A DNA stretch of 64,000 nucleotides from Paramecium tetraurelia (lineage: Eukaryota > Ciliophora > Oligohymenophorea > Peniculida > Parameciidae): positions 1-64,000 of the forward strand of contig NW_001799133.1 in the NCBI RefSeq assembly GCF_000165425.1, written 5' to 3'. This document shows positions 50,427 to 62,327 of this stretch, one piece after another; position 1 is the stretch's first letter, and each line of letters opens with the position of its first letter. Made by a program: the position numbers and the translations under genes. The notes under the pieces were generated by a model, which saw only the letters and a list, made by a program, of their open reading frames with translations, searched no databases and was not told the origin of the DNA.

Positions 50427-52477
50427 TCACAGCTTTGGCATCTCTCTAAGTTATCTTGTTAATGATCTTAATTTATTTTAGTACTCTTCATTGTTTACAG
50501 AACTTAATTTGGCACTTTGCAATAACTTTTCATAAGGCTTGGCATCTACTAAATCTGATCTTAAAGCATTGTCATTGAATTTGAAAGACTATCTATAAAT
50601 TATGAATCTTACTTCAACAAGTCCAAGTAAATCTGGTTTTATAAGTGTGAAAATATGTTCTTTTGCATTCAAAATGATTTCTAACTATTCCCCATTCAAA
50701 AATCCACCTTCAAAATAACCAATTGGCCAATCAATAATTCTTTGTAAACCATACAAACAACATAGATTGGATAAGACTGATCTAATGTTCTCATCCTAAA
50801 CTCTAAAAATGAATCAACACTTTTACTTTATTAATGTATCTAAGAACGTTTTAAATGTCCAATAATAAGTATGAGCGATAGAAGCTTCAGTAATTGAAAC
50901 ACCGACGTGTTTGTTCCATGCTTCTTTTGGTCCATGTTCCCCAGCTAATGTGATAATTTTATATTGATACCTTTTTCCATCATTTTAAGCATCATTTTAT
51001 TTACATAAAAGGCAGCATGTAATCTCATCAATTTTCTGATGATTTCAGGACACAACAATTATTCAGCTCTTGTGAAAGTAGCTTTTTATGATAAAGTTTA
51101 TTAAATGTTATAGAGGTACTCAACATTCTCATTGATTGTTTAGTGTTTTTGTGCTTTATTACAAGCTTTTAATAAATATCTACCAGTTTGTAATAGTAGA
51201 ACTGTATTTTCACCTTCATAAGTACAACTTGGAGCAAATTCAGTTTAAATGCTAACAACACCTGAAGATTATAAAAATCCATGTCCTCCTAAAGATTGTC
51301 TAATTTTATCTAAGCCAAAGTGAGTATTCCAAGTATAAACAGCCTTACAACAACATAATAATGCATGCAAGTCTCCCATTAAAGAAAAGTCATTTTTCTC
51401 AGTTATCCTTTTGAGATTTTCTGTCAAAATGTCTCTAATTCTTAAACATCCAAAGCCTTAGGCATAGCAATCTGCTACCAATGGAATCAATTTATCTTAT
51501 TGAGTTTAATAATCAATGATAGGTCTTTCAATGCCATTTTTATCCTTAAATTGTCTTCTAAAGTGAGAATACTTGACTCCAATAGCTAATCCTTATGCTA
51601 ATGAGACATAGGTGTTATAAATGATTGAGGTTCTTACTTACATCATGGTGGCATATCCAATCTTTTCATTTTATGCCTTAATGAATTCACCAGCTTTGCT
51701 AACTTTGGAATACCTCATAAGCATTTATTCTCTAGGAATTCTGACATTGTTCATTCTAAGATAGCCATTATCTTTCGTGTTATAACCATATTTTGGTCCT
51801 ACGTCTCCAACTTCAATTCCTTTGAGTGGTAGATGAGTATGTGTGTCTCTGACTTAGACAATAAATGTTTAGACTCCATAATGTTTTCCATTAATGAATA
51901 ATTAAGCATGAGTTACAGCATGTGTGGCTGTCAATCCCAAGTCTCCAATCCACCATTTGGTTGATGAAATAGTTGGTGAGTTGAGGATGAATTCTTCTGT
52001 GCCTTTATCATAAACAGCAGTAGTTTCCAAACTCTAGACATCTGATCCATGACCCAATTCAGTTTGAGCATAGCATCCCACAATTTCATAATTTTATGAA
52101 GGAGGAATCCATTTCTCTATTTACTTTTCGGTTCCCAAATACTTGATTGTGGGTATAAACATGGTTTAATGTAACACAGTCACCACAGTCTCTGGGAATT
52201 GACTGTTCACCATACCTGGAATCATCTCATCGCTATAATTTAGTAATTTATGTAGTTTATAGGCCTTCTTGCAATAGATTTCATATAATTTATCTCTGCT
52301 TTATCCGTAATCTGCTACATTATTTTACAATATCGGATCTTTAGCAATCAGCTCTTATACTTTTATCCACCTATCTTTAATAACCAATGTTTACTTATGA
52401 TAATTCTCTTTATACAACAGTTATCCCATGTCGTCTGTGTTAAACGAGCACTTCACTAAGTCTTAGGATGATGACAT
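50427..52477 (-). CDS. Acyl-CoA oxidase (peroxisomal)
   Basis: 660 aa after introns of 26, 18 and 24 nt. Conserved acyl-CoA oxidase segments: [78 protein letters not shown] and [20 protein letters not shown]. The enzyme oxidises fatty acyl-CoA to trans-2-enoyl-CoA with FAD and passes electrons to O2, giving H2O2; this is the first step of peroxisomal beta-oxidation. The C-terminus REMPKL could act as a weak PTS1-like signal; a canonical SKL is absent. The 18-nt intron (50803-50820, GTG...TAG) is among the shortest nuclear introns possible in this lineage. Confidence 0.95.
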
Positions 52478-52590
52478 TTCAATTATATTATATTACTATA
52501 TTTTTGTTCTTCATTTTATAATATTAAATTGCAAACGCACTAAAAAATTAAATGACGCTTAATAATTTAATATTATTTATTAAATAGTAT

Positions 52591-53601
52591 TCACAATTAT
52601 TATGAATCAACTACTTAGGTTAATTGTTGGCTGGTTTGGGTCCCAAAGTTGCTTTCTGATAGATCTTCCTAATATTCTAAATTGCATCCATTGATTCTGA
52701 TCTTAGTAAATATCTCAGTAAAGCAATAACACAGAGCATCCAGTAGACCAAGTATGTTGCAGAAAAAATACGATAAGTATTACCATATAATTGATTACGA
52801 AGAGTTTAATTGTTGAACCAAACCAGGCTACAGGATAACTAAAGTAACATTACAATCACCCAGCAAATGAATAATATCGTCGGATACAGAAACAAGGCAA
52901 AAACTTATGTTTTATTTGTAAAATCTGTTATATGCTTTAATATTCTTCTTACAACTAATGTAATTATTGTCAAGTTATATAAAAATGCTACCCAAATCGG
53001 CAAATAATAACACAAAGTTATGTACAAATCATAAGATCTCCTCTCCAACCTCATATTATAAAAGCAATTTGTTGATTCCATCGGATATGTCACCCCATAC
53101 CCATCAACATAAAATGGTCTACATACAATATTAAACATAAGTTTACATAAAACTGATCATTGTTGGAATCACGTATCCAACAAATATGTACTGATAGTAA
53201 TACATCTTAGAGGTATTCCGGTACACTTACATATATAATGTGTGGCACATAATTGATGTCCAAGCTGTGCTAGTTAAAATTGAAAAATTCGATAAATAAG
53301 CTTATATGTAACAAAAGGTTGGATATGAATCTCTAAAGGATGTTTCCTCATTACTCCGATTTTCAGTTATTATGTAACTCAAACTAATCGCACTCATTAT
53401 AGATTCATATATTAGATCTGAATATAATATTCTCGTTACTAACTTAAACTATGCATTATTTAAGTGCTCAAACTTGAGATAACAATAAAGAGTAAAAATT
53501 AATAAAAATACAGAAGGAACACAAATAGTCGCTATTTCTATCGCTAAAGTTAGTTCTTATTCTTTAGTTAATTCCAGAAGTATTGAATAATTTTAATTCA
53601 T
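52591..53601 (-). CDS. 7TM receptor of the cAMP-receptor-like (class E) family
   Basis: 318 aa after introns of 28 and 26 nt. A short N-terminus is followed by seven hydrophobic segments: EIATICVPSVFLLIFTLYCY, SDLIYESIMSAISLSYIIT, CYIQAYLSNFSILTSTAWTS, YQYIFVGYVIPTMISF, YITLCYYLPIWVAFLYNLTI, ALFLYPTILFICWVIPGLVQ and YFFCNILGLLDALCYCFTE. The SDLIYE and TAWTSIM motifs and the TM6/7 layout fit the Dictyostelium cAR / cAMP-receptor-like group. Ligand unknown. The cytosolic tail is Ser/Gln/Asp-rich. Confidence 0.82.
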
Positions 53602-54006
53602 TAATATTATTAATTAATACATAAACAATCAACCCTAATTAAATGTTGATTGTAATGTTTTTCTATAGTGATAAGAAACTTAACTGATGATTAGAAAGTT
53701 GCAAACTTTAATTGTAAATTATAATAGAATCCAATAAAATGATTTGAAATTATATTTAAACAAATTTAATGGATACTTTTTTAGTCTGTTTTTAAAGATA
53801 ATCAACAACAAGATCAGCAAAATTTGGAAAACATTAAGCTCCCATCTTAACTGTGATTTATAAATTAAAAATAATTAGAAATTATTATAATTTTAAGCTT
53901 AATTCTTTATATTTTTGTAAAGCTAATATATTTTCTATTGAACCAAAAATTATTTAATTTATAATAATAATATATTCTATTTAACAATCAAATACTATTA
54001 TGTAAT
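53602..54006. other. Intergenic region
   Basis: 405 bp of A+T-rich DNA between two minus-strand genes (promoter of the 7TM receptor and 3' flank of the pseudokinase). No coding frame, RNA gene or repeat stands out. Confidence 0.6.
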
Positions 54007-55441
54007 TCAATGGTTAGACTTGGATGGATTAAACTAAATATTTGTCATGTTTTATATTTTTTGATGCAATGGAATTGATTCTATCTCGTTTGCATCTGTA
54101 ATGAATAAAGTATCTACAGATTTAGCTCTTAATTTTGATTATTATTTGTTAAATAAACGATCTTACATCGAAATATCAATTTCTGATTTCTCTTAGATTG
54201 TTGACAATGAAGGTGCTCCAAGCATATTTCCTTTCATTTATTCTTTGCTTCTTGCATTAATAAACCAATGATGCTTTAAGGCAGTTTGGGCATTAAACCT
54301 TTAAGTGGGATCTTTCTTTAACATACCCTACAATAATTCAATTGCTGAGGATGATAACTTCTTTGAATACTCAAAATTGATTTCACATTTTTCATTTAAA
54401 ATTGCAGTCTCTCTAAAATCTTTTCCTTCAAATGGGTATTTGCAATAGAAAATGCCATAGAAGATAACTCCTAAAGAAAAGATATCAATTTTGTCATCAA
54501 AGTTTCTATTTTGGAATAGCTCCGGAGCCATAAAACCAGGATTGAAAACTTTCCTCTTTTTACATTTTTCTTTAGAATCTGCACTCGCAAAATTAGCAAT
54601 TATAAGATTAGTTAATTGAGAGTTGAGTTGTATGATATTCTCTGGTCTTATGTCTTTGTGAATGATATTTTTTGAGTGTATATGTGCCAATGCATTTAAT
54701 AACTTAAAACACACCTCTGCCTATTGTTTTTCAGTTAAACTATTGATAATATATCTTTATTACTTCCAATATTCTGGCAGTTTTGTTTTTAATGAATGAC
54801 CTAGGAATTTATCAAATAAAATATAAACAGTATTGCTGTCTTCATAAACTTCTAATAATTTTTAGATTTAAGGGTGATTTAAACGACGCAAAATTTAAAT
54901 TTCCCTTATTACTTATTTTGTTTGCGTTATTTAAGGTTTTTCTAGGATTTTGACCTAATATTGCTATCCATTTATACATTTATAGCAATCATAAAAGTTA
55001 AGCGAATTCTTAATCTTACCCATTAATTTATGGCGTTTGTTAAAATTGGGCAATAGACAAAGTCTTTTCAAGTAGTCATGCCTAAACTCTATGGAGTTAG
55101 TACCATTAATTAAGTTATTCAACCGATTCGGTATATAATAACAACCTATATGGCCCTTTTAAGAACCCTAATCCATACTTGTGGGGACCATAAGTCTCAG
55201 TTGGTTTCAGTCGTCTTATTTACACTCCAGGAAGTTGCATGTAAAATTAGCCTTTACATAACACTTCAGGGTAGAGATCATAATGTTCCTCGACCCAAAC
55301 ATTTCCAGTGAATTCAAAGAATTTCCCCTTATAAAGCAATCTATCCGCATGAAGGGGTTGTTGTAATGGTTCCCAAAATGTTACTGATTGCTCAAGATCG
55401 AAAATACTTGTAAAGCTTTAATAATTAGGTTATTATTTCAT
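54007..55441 (-). CDS. PH-like domain plus protein kinase-like domain, DFG missing (probable pseudokinase)
   Basis: 470 aa with one 22-nt intron. Residues 1-140 look like a PH-type domain (LLYKGKFFEFTGNVWVEEHY; YGLGFLKGPYRLLLYTESVE; LNQWHDYLKRL). The kinase-like domain has YQVKILEKPQ (lysine kept), REIQILRRLNHPQIQKLLEV, HKDIRPEN for HRDLKPEN (Asp and Asn kept), then LIIANFASAD where DFG is expected: the metal-binding Asp is Asn (54586-54597). APE (FMAPELFQ), DIFSLGVIFYG and DPTQRFNAQTALKHHW are present. Loss of the DFG Asp usually abolishes catalysis, though the rest of the fold is complete. Ciliates have many PH-kinase fusions of this plan. Confidence 0.88.
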
Positions 55442-55832
55442 AATTATTTATAAAGCTGCAAACCAAACCTCGTAAAATAGTTTGATTAATATAAATAATC
55501 GAAGAAACTCCTACTTAATTAATTATAATTTTTTCTCAATAATGTATTGTTGGAAGAGTTAAATTTAATGTCTTAATTTAGAATTGGTCTCAAATTTATA
55601 TAAAATATGGAAAGAAATTAGAACATATATTAAATAATCATTTTCAACACTTTTAATTATATTCATTGCATATAAATAATCCGTTGTTAAGCAATTATTC
55701 CAGTCAGATTTACTATTCTAATTGATTTGCAGAATTGTAATTTTAATCGTTTTCCAAAAATATTAACATTTATTATATACTTTATTAAAACTCATTAACA
55801 AATTAACTGATTATAATATTTTAATTTATTCA
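55442..55832. other. Divergent intergenic region
   Basis: 391 bp between the start of the PH/pseudokinase (-) and the disordered protein (+). A+T-rich; no motif recognised. Confidence 0.6.
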
Positions 55833-56933
55833 ATGTATTATGCTCCAGCCAGACCGATAGAGATAGAAAAGTTTCCAAAAGGCTATATAAAACCAACTGG
55901 ATAAAACCTAGAATTTCTCTAACGACCTCCAGTAGATAATCGTAGAATTTAAGATTATTATGGAAAAGTTTAGGATTTGCCTAATCAATAAGAGAGACCA
56001 TATAATAGAGTCTATACATAAGGATCTTCTGAATAATCTGAATAATTTCCAAAAGAAAAAAAATAAGAGAATAAATTAAAGGGAAACTAAAACCAAGACT
56101 TTGGATCTAATATTAACCCTTAAAGGATGATATCTCCAGAGCGATTTTAGAGTGCTCCTTTTAACACTATATTCACTGATGGTAATATTTATAAGCCTGT
56201 TGGATCTCCTTAAAATTTTGCAGAAAGCATAGTGCAACCTTTGGAGCGTAGACTATCTCCTTCTAATTTAAGAGGACCTAACAGAGGATATTTGCACAAC
56301 TTGAGAGATTTTCCTGAAGATTTTTAAGAACCTGGTTTTAGTTTTTTTCCTAAAACTGTTAGAGATATTCATTCAGGAGAACCGTTTCCAGGATATAGAA
56401 GAACTGGTCATCCTGGAATATTAAATGATTACAGAAGAGGAATTCCAGAGCCAATATTAAGTAAAAGAAATTATGGGAGAGATTTTAAAAAAGATTTATC
56501 ATACAGAGTTATTCCAGTAACTGATTTTAGAAAAGGACAAACTGTTGATTTTCATGGACATCCTCCAATTTTGAATGATAGGGATGCTTTAGCATTAAAC
56601 TTAAGAGGATACCCTTACTTGGATTCTGATAGATAGAGATTTGAACCTCCTTTTGAATATAGAGCCTATTTTGACTCTCAGGTTGTGCCTGCTCCGGATT
56701 ATTATGTACCAGAATATCGAGGGCTTCCTCCTTTTGGAATGTAAAGGGAGTTCAATGAGAGATAACCCTACGGTAGAGGTTTACCTTATTAGGATAGAGT
56801 GTATCCTTCTTCATATGGGAGAATGGACTAGTAGATGTTTAGGGAGGGGAGACCAAATTACAATTTGGGTCAAGTTTACTCTCCACATGAAGAAAGAGCT
56901 AATGGATTAAATCAGAGGATCAAATAGGTTTGA
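55833..56933 (+). CDS. Low-complexity Pro/Tyr/Arg/Gly-rich protein, 366 aa
   Basis: Single exon of 367 codons. The protein is predicted disordered from composition: repeated short elements such as GYIKPTG, RRLSPSNLRGPNRGYLH, FPGYRRTGHPG, DYRRGIPEP and GRGLPYQDRVYPSSYG, with regularly spaced aromatic, Arg and Pro residues. There is no signal peptide or membrane segment. It could be a structural or condensate-forming protein; nothing in the sequence shows which. I do not recognise a family. Confidence 0.85.
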
Positions 56934-57204
56934 ATATTAATAAATATTTATTTTTCACTTTTTAGTTAATTCTTAATGGGTAGATAATGAGTAATTATTG
57001 GAATAAAAATAAAATTAATGTTATAATTTTAAAGTTAGTCTAATTGATAGATTTAATTGTATATTTGAAATGAGAATGTGAGAAAGAGTCTTAGAAAGAG
57101 TGGGACATAGGGTATTGAGGCAGAAGGATTATTTATAATATAAAATTATATTGGAAAATGAGTATAAATGAGGAGCTCGATCCGTTTTTAAATTAATATT
57201 AAAA

Positions 57205-58388
57205 ATGTAAAAAATAGCTCTCTTAGCTTTGGTTCTTGCTGTGACTGCTGCAAAGTTCATAGATACCCATACCACATTAGCTTAAATCAACGCTGACCCA
57301 TTCGGACACGTTGTCTTGAGTGCCATCAAGGCTCACCTCTAAGCCTCTACACCTGCCAATGAAGTTAATATGTTATTGAATGGTGTTGGTGCTGGACTCG
57401 TTTAAGACTAAAATGACCACGACCACGCATTTGAACTTGACACCACAACCAACAACAGAGTAAGAATCTTAAAATATAGTAGATCGTTGAAGATTTGGAG
57501 AAGGAAATCTTGTATCACTAAAACTAAATCTCCTCAAATACTCAATTGAGAGATGACACTATCGAAGCACTTGCCGTCTCTGAAGAAGATATCAGAGTCA
57601 CAATCTCAGATATTGCTAACAACGAAGCTACCTATGCTAGAGAGGAAGCCACCAGAAATCAATAACACGAAACCTTCGTTGCCAAGGTTGCTGCCATTGA
57701 TGATGTTATTGACGCTATTTCGATGAAGCTTGCTAAACTCATCTAACACCTCAGTCTCGGAGCATCATTTGCCTAACTCAAGTCCAAATATGATGTCCTC
57801 CACAAGAAGCTCTCAGATAACACTTCCCACACTGCCTTGTTACAAGTATCCTTCTATATCTACTCTCTTAGCCAGTTATCACTGCTCTTACCGAATTAGC
57901 CACCCACGGAGTCAACCAAAAAGCTTTGACCAAGATTGCTTAATTATTGAGCGAAATCAGATAATAATTAGTCTCAGAGAAGGCTGCCAAGACAGTATTC
58001 ATTCAAATTTAATATTCAAGGACGTCGAGGATAGATAAGCTGCTCATTGGGCTGAATTCAGCGTTCACTTGAGTAACGAACACACCAGATTGGTTGAAAG
58101 AAAAGCTTAATTGGAAGTCTAAATCTAAGAATAAAAGGACACCATTGAAGATGCTTAATCATGGATCGAATTCCACACTCTTGAATTAGAAAACAGCGAA
58201 GAAAGACTTGCTGGATAATAAGCTTGGTATGCAGTCTAATCAGAAATCTATGAAACCTAAACTGCTGAAAGGTATACTAACTAATCTAATCCACTAGAAC
58301 TGCCTAATAAGAAATTGTTGACAGACTCTAAGAGCACATTAGTGAGAAGTTATCCACCACTGCTCAATTCATCGCCAGCAGAAATTGA
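57205..58388 (+). CDS. Trichocyst matrix protein (TMP) family, copy 4
   Basis: 361 aa. Signal peptide MQKIALLALVLAVTAAKFID, then coiled-coil-rich TMP organisation (DLEKEILYHQNQISSNTQLR; RLVERKAQLEVQIQEQKDTI; EERLAGQQAWYAVQSEIYET). Four introns: 57460-57479 (20 nt), 57846-57871 (26), 57995-58020 (26, ends AAG) and 58272-58297 (26). The exons use markedly more C/G-ending codons than the flanking genes, consistent with very high expression. It is preceded by a 271-bp A+T-rich promoter region. Confidence 0.9.
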
Positions 58389-58493
58389 TTTGATTATCAT
58401 AACATAAATAAATATTGGATAACCTACAATGTTAATTATTTTCTTGGTTTATATTCTATTAAATTTAGAATTATTCTTAACTTTAATCTAATT

Positions 58494-59662
58494 ATGGCGC
58501 ATTTTACTAAATTTCAATAATAGAACATCTTTTATATTGCAATATAATATAAACTATTATTTTATTTACAAAAGGAAGTTGATTACTGATGAAAAAAGGT
58601 TAGCTAACATATGAATTTCTTTTAATCACCTTTTTTAACAATTATGATATTAAATCATAAGGATATTATAATAATCTTAGTGAATAATGTATAATTCTAT
58701 TTAATTTATACATATCAATATTTTATTAATTTATTTCTTTATTCGTTTAAGAACATGGAATAAATATATAAAATATTATTATATATTTTTTTGAAATGTA
58801 TATTACTTTTCATAAGAGCATATTTAAGAATTAATTTAATATCTAAAACTACATAAAATCGTTTTCTAACTCCTTCTTATGTACTTAATTTTTAAATATA
58901 GAAACTCCTTATTCAATTTGTTAAGCTCATAGAAAATTATCAAGAAATTTGCTTAATGTTTAAAGCAATTTGTGTTTAAACATGGCAGTTTTCTCTATGC
59001 TATCGAATTAATTATATAGATGTTAACGGTAAATTCAGAAATACTGAAAATGAATCAAATTCTACATGTTTCTTTTAATTTAACATAAAATTTATTGTAC
59101 TAATGTTAAAACATTTTTGATCGACATTAATTCTTAATCTATAATTTTATAATAGAACCAATAGCGTTGTTAAATTTTCTGATTCTGCAAAAATTCAACT
59201 TAAACTTCAGCTCAAAATTATGTGTAAGATTGAATATTTCAATTTTATTTGCTACTTAACACAATTGAGTATAATGAACAAAGAGATCTTGGAAAACATA
59301 ATTATTGTAAAGACTATAGGAAAGAATATCAGGATTCAAAAGATTTTTAGACTGCTGTTAAATTCCATTATTAACAGAACTCTAAACTCAATACTATTAA
59401 CATAAAAGATAATTAGGTAATACCATAATAATTTTAAATTTTGCAATATTTTAATTATATTATCCAAAAAGTCAAAAGGTGCAAATTGTATAATAAATTT
59501 ATTATAATCCTTTCAAATAAAGTTAAATGGGTTGTATTTTGAAATATTTAGTTAAATTCTTGTGAATTACAATCAGATAATTACAATAATTCTGTAAAAT
59601 TTCCAAGGGTTGAGACCACAGTGACAGAATATAAATAAAAACTGAATGATTCTGACGAATGA
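58494..59662 (+). CDS. Unresolved hypothetical multi-exon gene
   Basis: ATG at 58494 opens MAHFTKFQQQNIFYIAIQYK. Long protein-like blocks follow in changing frames: KKGQLTYEFLLITFFNNYDI and SICQAHRKLSRNLLNVQSN (about 58610-59040), TNSVVKFSDSAKIQLKLQLK (about 59157-59220), YNEQRDLGKHNYCKDYRKEY (about 59275-59340). The final exon is clear: an 18-nt GTA...TAG intron at 59534-59551, then LNSCELQSDNYNNSVKFPRV ... KLNDSDE and TGA 59660-59662. It is convergent with Rab11 (94 bp). Intermediate introns were not placed and no family is recognised. Confidence 0.45.
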
Positions 59663-59755
59663 GTTTTAAAAAGAAATCATGAAGTTATTGACTCTCTAAG
59701 ATAACATTAAATGAAATTTTGATTGTATATAACAAATAACAAATAATTTCCAAAA

Positions 59756-60475
59756 TCAACAGCAACCTGAAGACTTTTCTGGTTTCACCACATCTGTATC
59801 TGCAACAACAAACTTAGTAGGTTATGGAGTTGGTTTCACAACCTTAGCCGATTTATATATTTCTTTGGTATTAGATTTAATTAATACATTATAAAATGTT
59901 TTTGAAGGCATCTTCTACATTTGTTCCGTCTTTTGCACTTGTTTCTATAAATGCCACTCCATTTCGTTATGCGTAAGCAATAGCACAATCAGTAGCAACC
60001 TATCGGATATGTTTTTAATCAGTTTTATTTCCAACAATCATAATTTATAAGGAAGGGTCTGCATTTTCTTTCAATTCCTTATTTTTTGCTAAAATAATTA
60101 CTTTCATCCATTTGTCAACATTTTCGAAAGTTAATGATTTAGTGATATCATAAATAATCATCGCACCAACTGCTCCTCGATAATAAGCTGATGTTATAGC
60201 CCTGTATCTCTCCTGGCCAGCTGTGTCCCAAATTTATGCTTTTATGGTTTTATCATCAAGTATGACATTCTTTGAAGCAAACTCAACCTAAATTAAACGA
60301 TAAACTTTATATTTTACTCCTATTGTGGTTTTGGAATCTTATAGGAATTCGCCTCTTGTAAATTAATTGAGAATGTTGGTTTTTCCAACGCCAGAATCCC
60401 CTTCGAATAAAATTGAAAAGTACCAATTAAAACTAGCTTGTAAAGTAAATCGTAGTCTTCGGTTCTATGTTGCAT
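59756..60475 (-). CDS. Rab11-family small GTPase
   Basis: 205 aa after four introns: 60401-60423 (23 nt, AAG), one of 30 nt near 60290 (TAG), 60078-60101 (24 nt, AAG) and 59863-59887 (25 nt, AAG). [62 protein letters not shown] and [14 protein letters not shown] follow Rab11 closely. The C-terminus SSGCC is a Rab double-prenylation signal. Rab11 directs recycling-endosome and exocytic traffic. The 24-nt intron is recognised only by alignment: it is a multiple of three with no TGA, and removing it restores [11 protein letters not shown] as in Rab11. Confidence 0.95.
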
Positions 60476-61201
60476 GTAATTAGATGGAATTAATAAAAAT
60501 AATATTTTAAAGAATAAATTATAATCTAAACTAAATCATTTAAATAATCAAGAAATAATAAAATGATATTATTATATCTAATTGTTCTCTTTGTATTAAA
60601 TCTTTAATTGTTTTTTTACAATTTTTACTTATCCTATTTGAAGTATAAAATTCATTTTAAAATTAATGTTAAAATTTTGAAAGGAATAAACTATATTTGT
60701 GGATAGAATAGAAAGTTATTAATTAAAATCTTAATTAGTTCCTAATAATTTATCCTGGTTTTAGAGAATAAAAGTAAATTAAAGTAGTATTTAATGTTAA
60801 ATAAAAATCTTACTCAATCCTGATGATTGAATTAATATGAATAATTTTATTAAAGTTACCCTAAATACTTATGTTTTGCAATTAATCTTTCGAAATAATT
60901 AGGAGAGTATGTTGAACTATTTTTTGAAAACTAAAATAACAAATATGAAACGCTAAGAACATAATATAATACTAAATTAAGAGTCTTACCTAAATCCACC
61001 TTAAATATTCATGTAGAATCATTAATATATGGATATTTCAACAATATTTTCTACATAGATAATTTTTCTAATAAGAATTTCTAAATGTAATTATTATCCA
61101 CAAATCAAAAATGAATTAACGATATATATTTTTGGTTTATTAAATTTTATAAGTTTATGATGATAGGACATTAACTAATAAAAATTTGTTAAATAAATAA
61201 A
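60476..61201. other. Extremely A+T-rich intergenic stretch
   Basis: 726 bp with very few G or C. A minus-strand frame is open for over 150 codons here, but at this composition with a single stop codon such a run carries little weight and no protein-like segment stands out. It contains the Rab11 promoter. Confidence 0.5.
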
Positions 61202-62288
61202 TCATTCTTAAATATAATCGGAATCATTGTTCGCATCTACTAATGTCTTTCTCTTTGATGTGTTAGGAGAGAACAACAATGATAGTATATAAATAGGAAT
61301 GAAATCAGTGATACAAGAATAAATTAATTAGAAAGCAGCCCTATTTAGAAATCTATTTATTATATACCATGAAATCCCTTAATCAGGTAATTTATTTATG
61401 AGTACATCATCTTCATCACATTCTAGTCCAGGTTTCAATTTCCAAAAGAATTCCTAAGAAAAAAAAAAATTAAACGATGGTCGAATCAGAGAGCATATTA
61501 TTACTGCTATTGATAAGAATTTTAAATTCTAAATATATTTCTTTAAATTTATACAGCACTGTAATGATCGCCAATGCTGAATTAATCTTTCAGTTTTGTA
61601 TATAGAATAATGCAAATAGCAGCAAAAGAGATAGTACTTAACATAGTTAAAGCACCCAAACAATATTCTCTAATGTTATTAATATATGATTCTAAGATCA
61701 ATGAAACTATAGTAAGAATCGGAATTAATACGATTAATAAGGAAAGAAAAACTTTTAAAACATTAGTTAATCCTAAAAGAGACTAGTTCTGTTCAATTCT
61801 CAACTTCATTCTCCAGAGTCTGAGCCACAAATTACTGCAAAAACAATATGTAAGGTTCAAAGTTTATGCCTAGCAAATTTAAATAATGATATATAATTAT
61901 GGTGAGAGTGTTAAAGATGATATTTAAGTCTTACAATCCCATTACCAAATTTAACTAAACAAAAAACCCGCTATTGAGTAATAACATAAAAAGATCTTAA
62001 CTTAGATAATTTTTGTTCTTACATATTATTGTGATTACTAATAAGCAATTTACAGTTAACATTTTAGAAGGATTATTTTTCGTATCCTCTATTTGCCACT
62101 TAAATAAATTTTGAATTTTCTGAAAAATTTTAATCAATATTAAGTTTCCTCCAACACTTAATAAGAACATAACTATTATATTCATAAGAATTTCTAATAC
62201 CAACAAATTCATACCAATTAGAGACATCAATATCTTTGAAATTCTCTTAATTTTAGATATCACTTTTCTGATAAAAATTCAATTCCAT
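61202..62288 (-). CDS. Multi-pass membrane protein, hypothetical
   Basis: From ATG 62286-62288 a soluble N-terminal part (FKDIDVSNWYEFVGIRNSYE) is followed by hydrophobic segments: KIFLCYYSIAGFLFSQIW, PQLYIIIQICQAQTLNLTYC, VLKVFLSLLIVLIPILTIVS, LGALTMLSTISFAAICIILY, ISWYIINRFLNRAAFQLIYS and DFIPIYILSLLF. A 26-nt TAG intron lies near 61530. The frame join between the N-terminal part and the first membrane segment (about 62030-62060) is not resolved. The stop is TGA 61202-61204. The layout of about six to seven helices with charged loops recalls small multi-pass receptors or transporters; I assign no family. Confidence 0.6.
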
Positions 62289-62327
62289 GTATAACAATAA
62301 TTTATAAATAGAAGTATTAATATATTA

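Noticed and set aside
60476-61201. Minus-strand open frame of more than 150 codons
   Set aside because: At this base composition with TGA as the only stop such lengths carry little weight; no protein-like segment or start was found.
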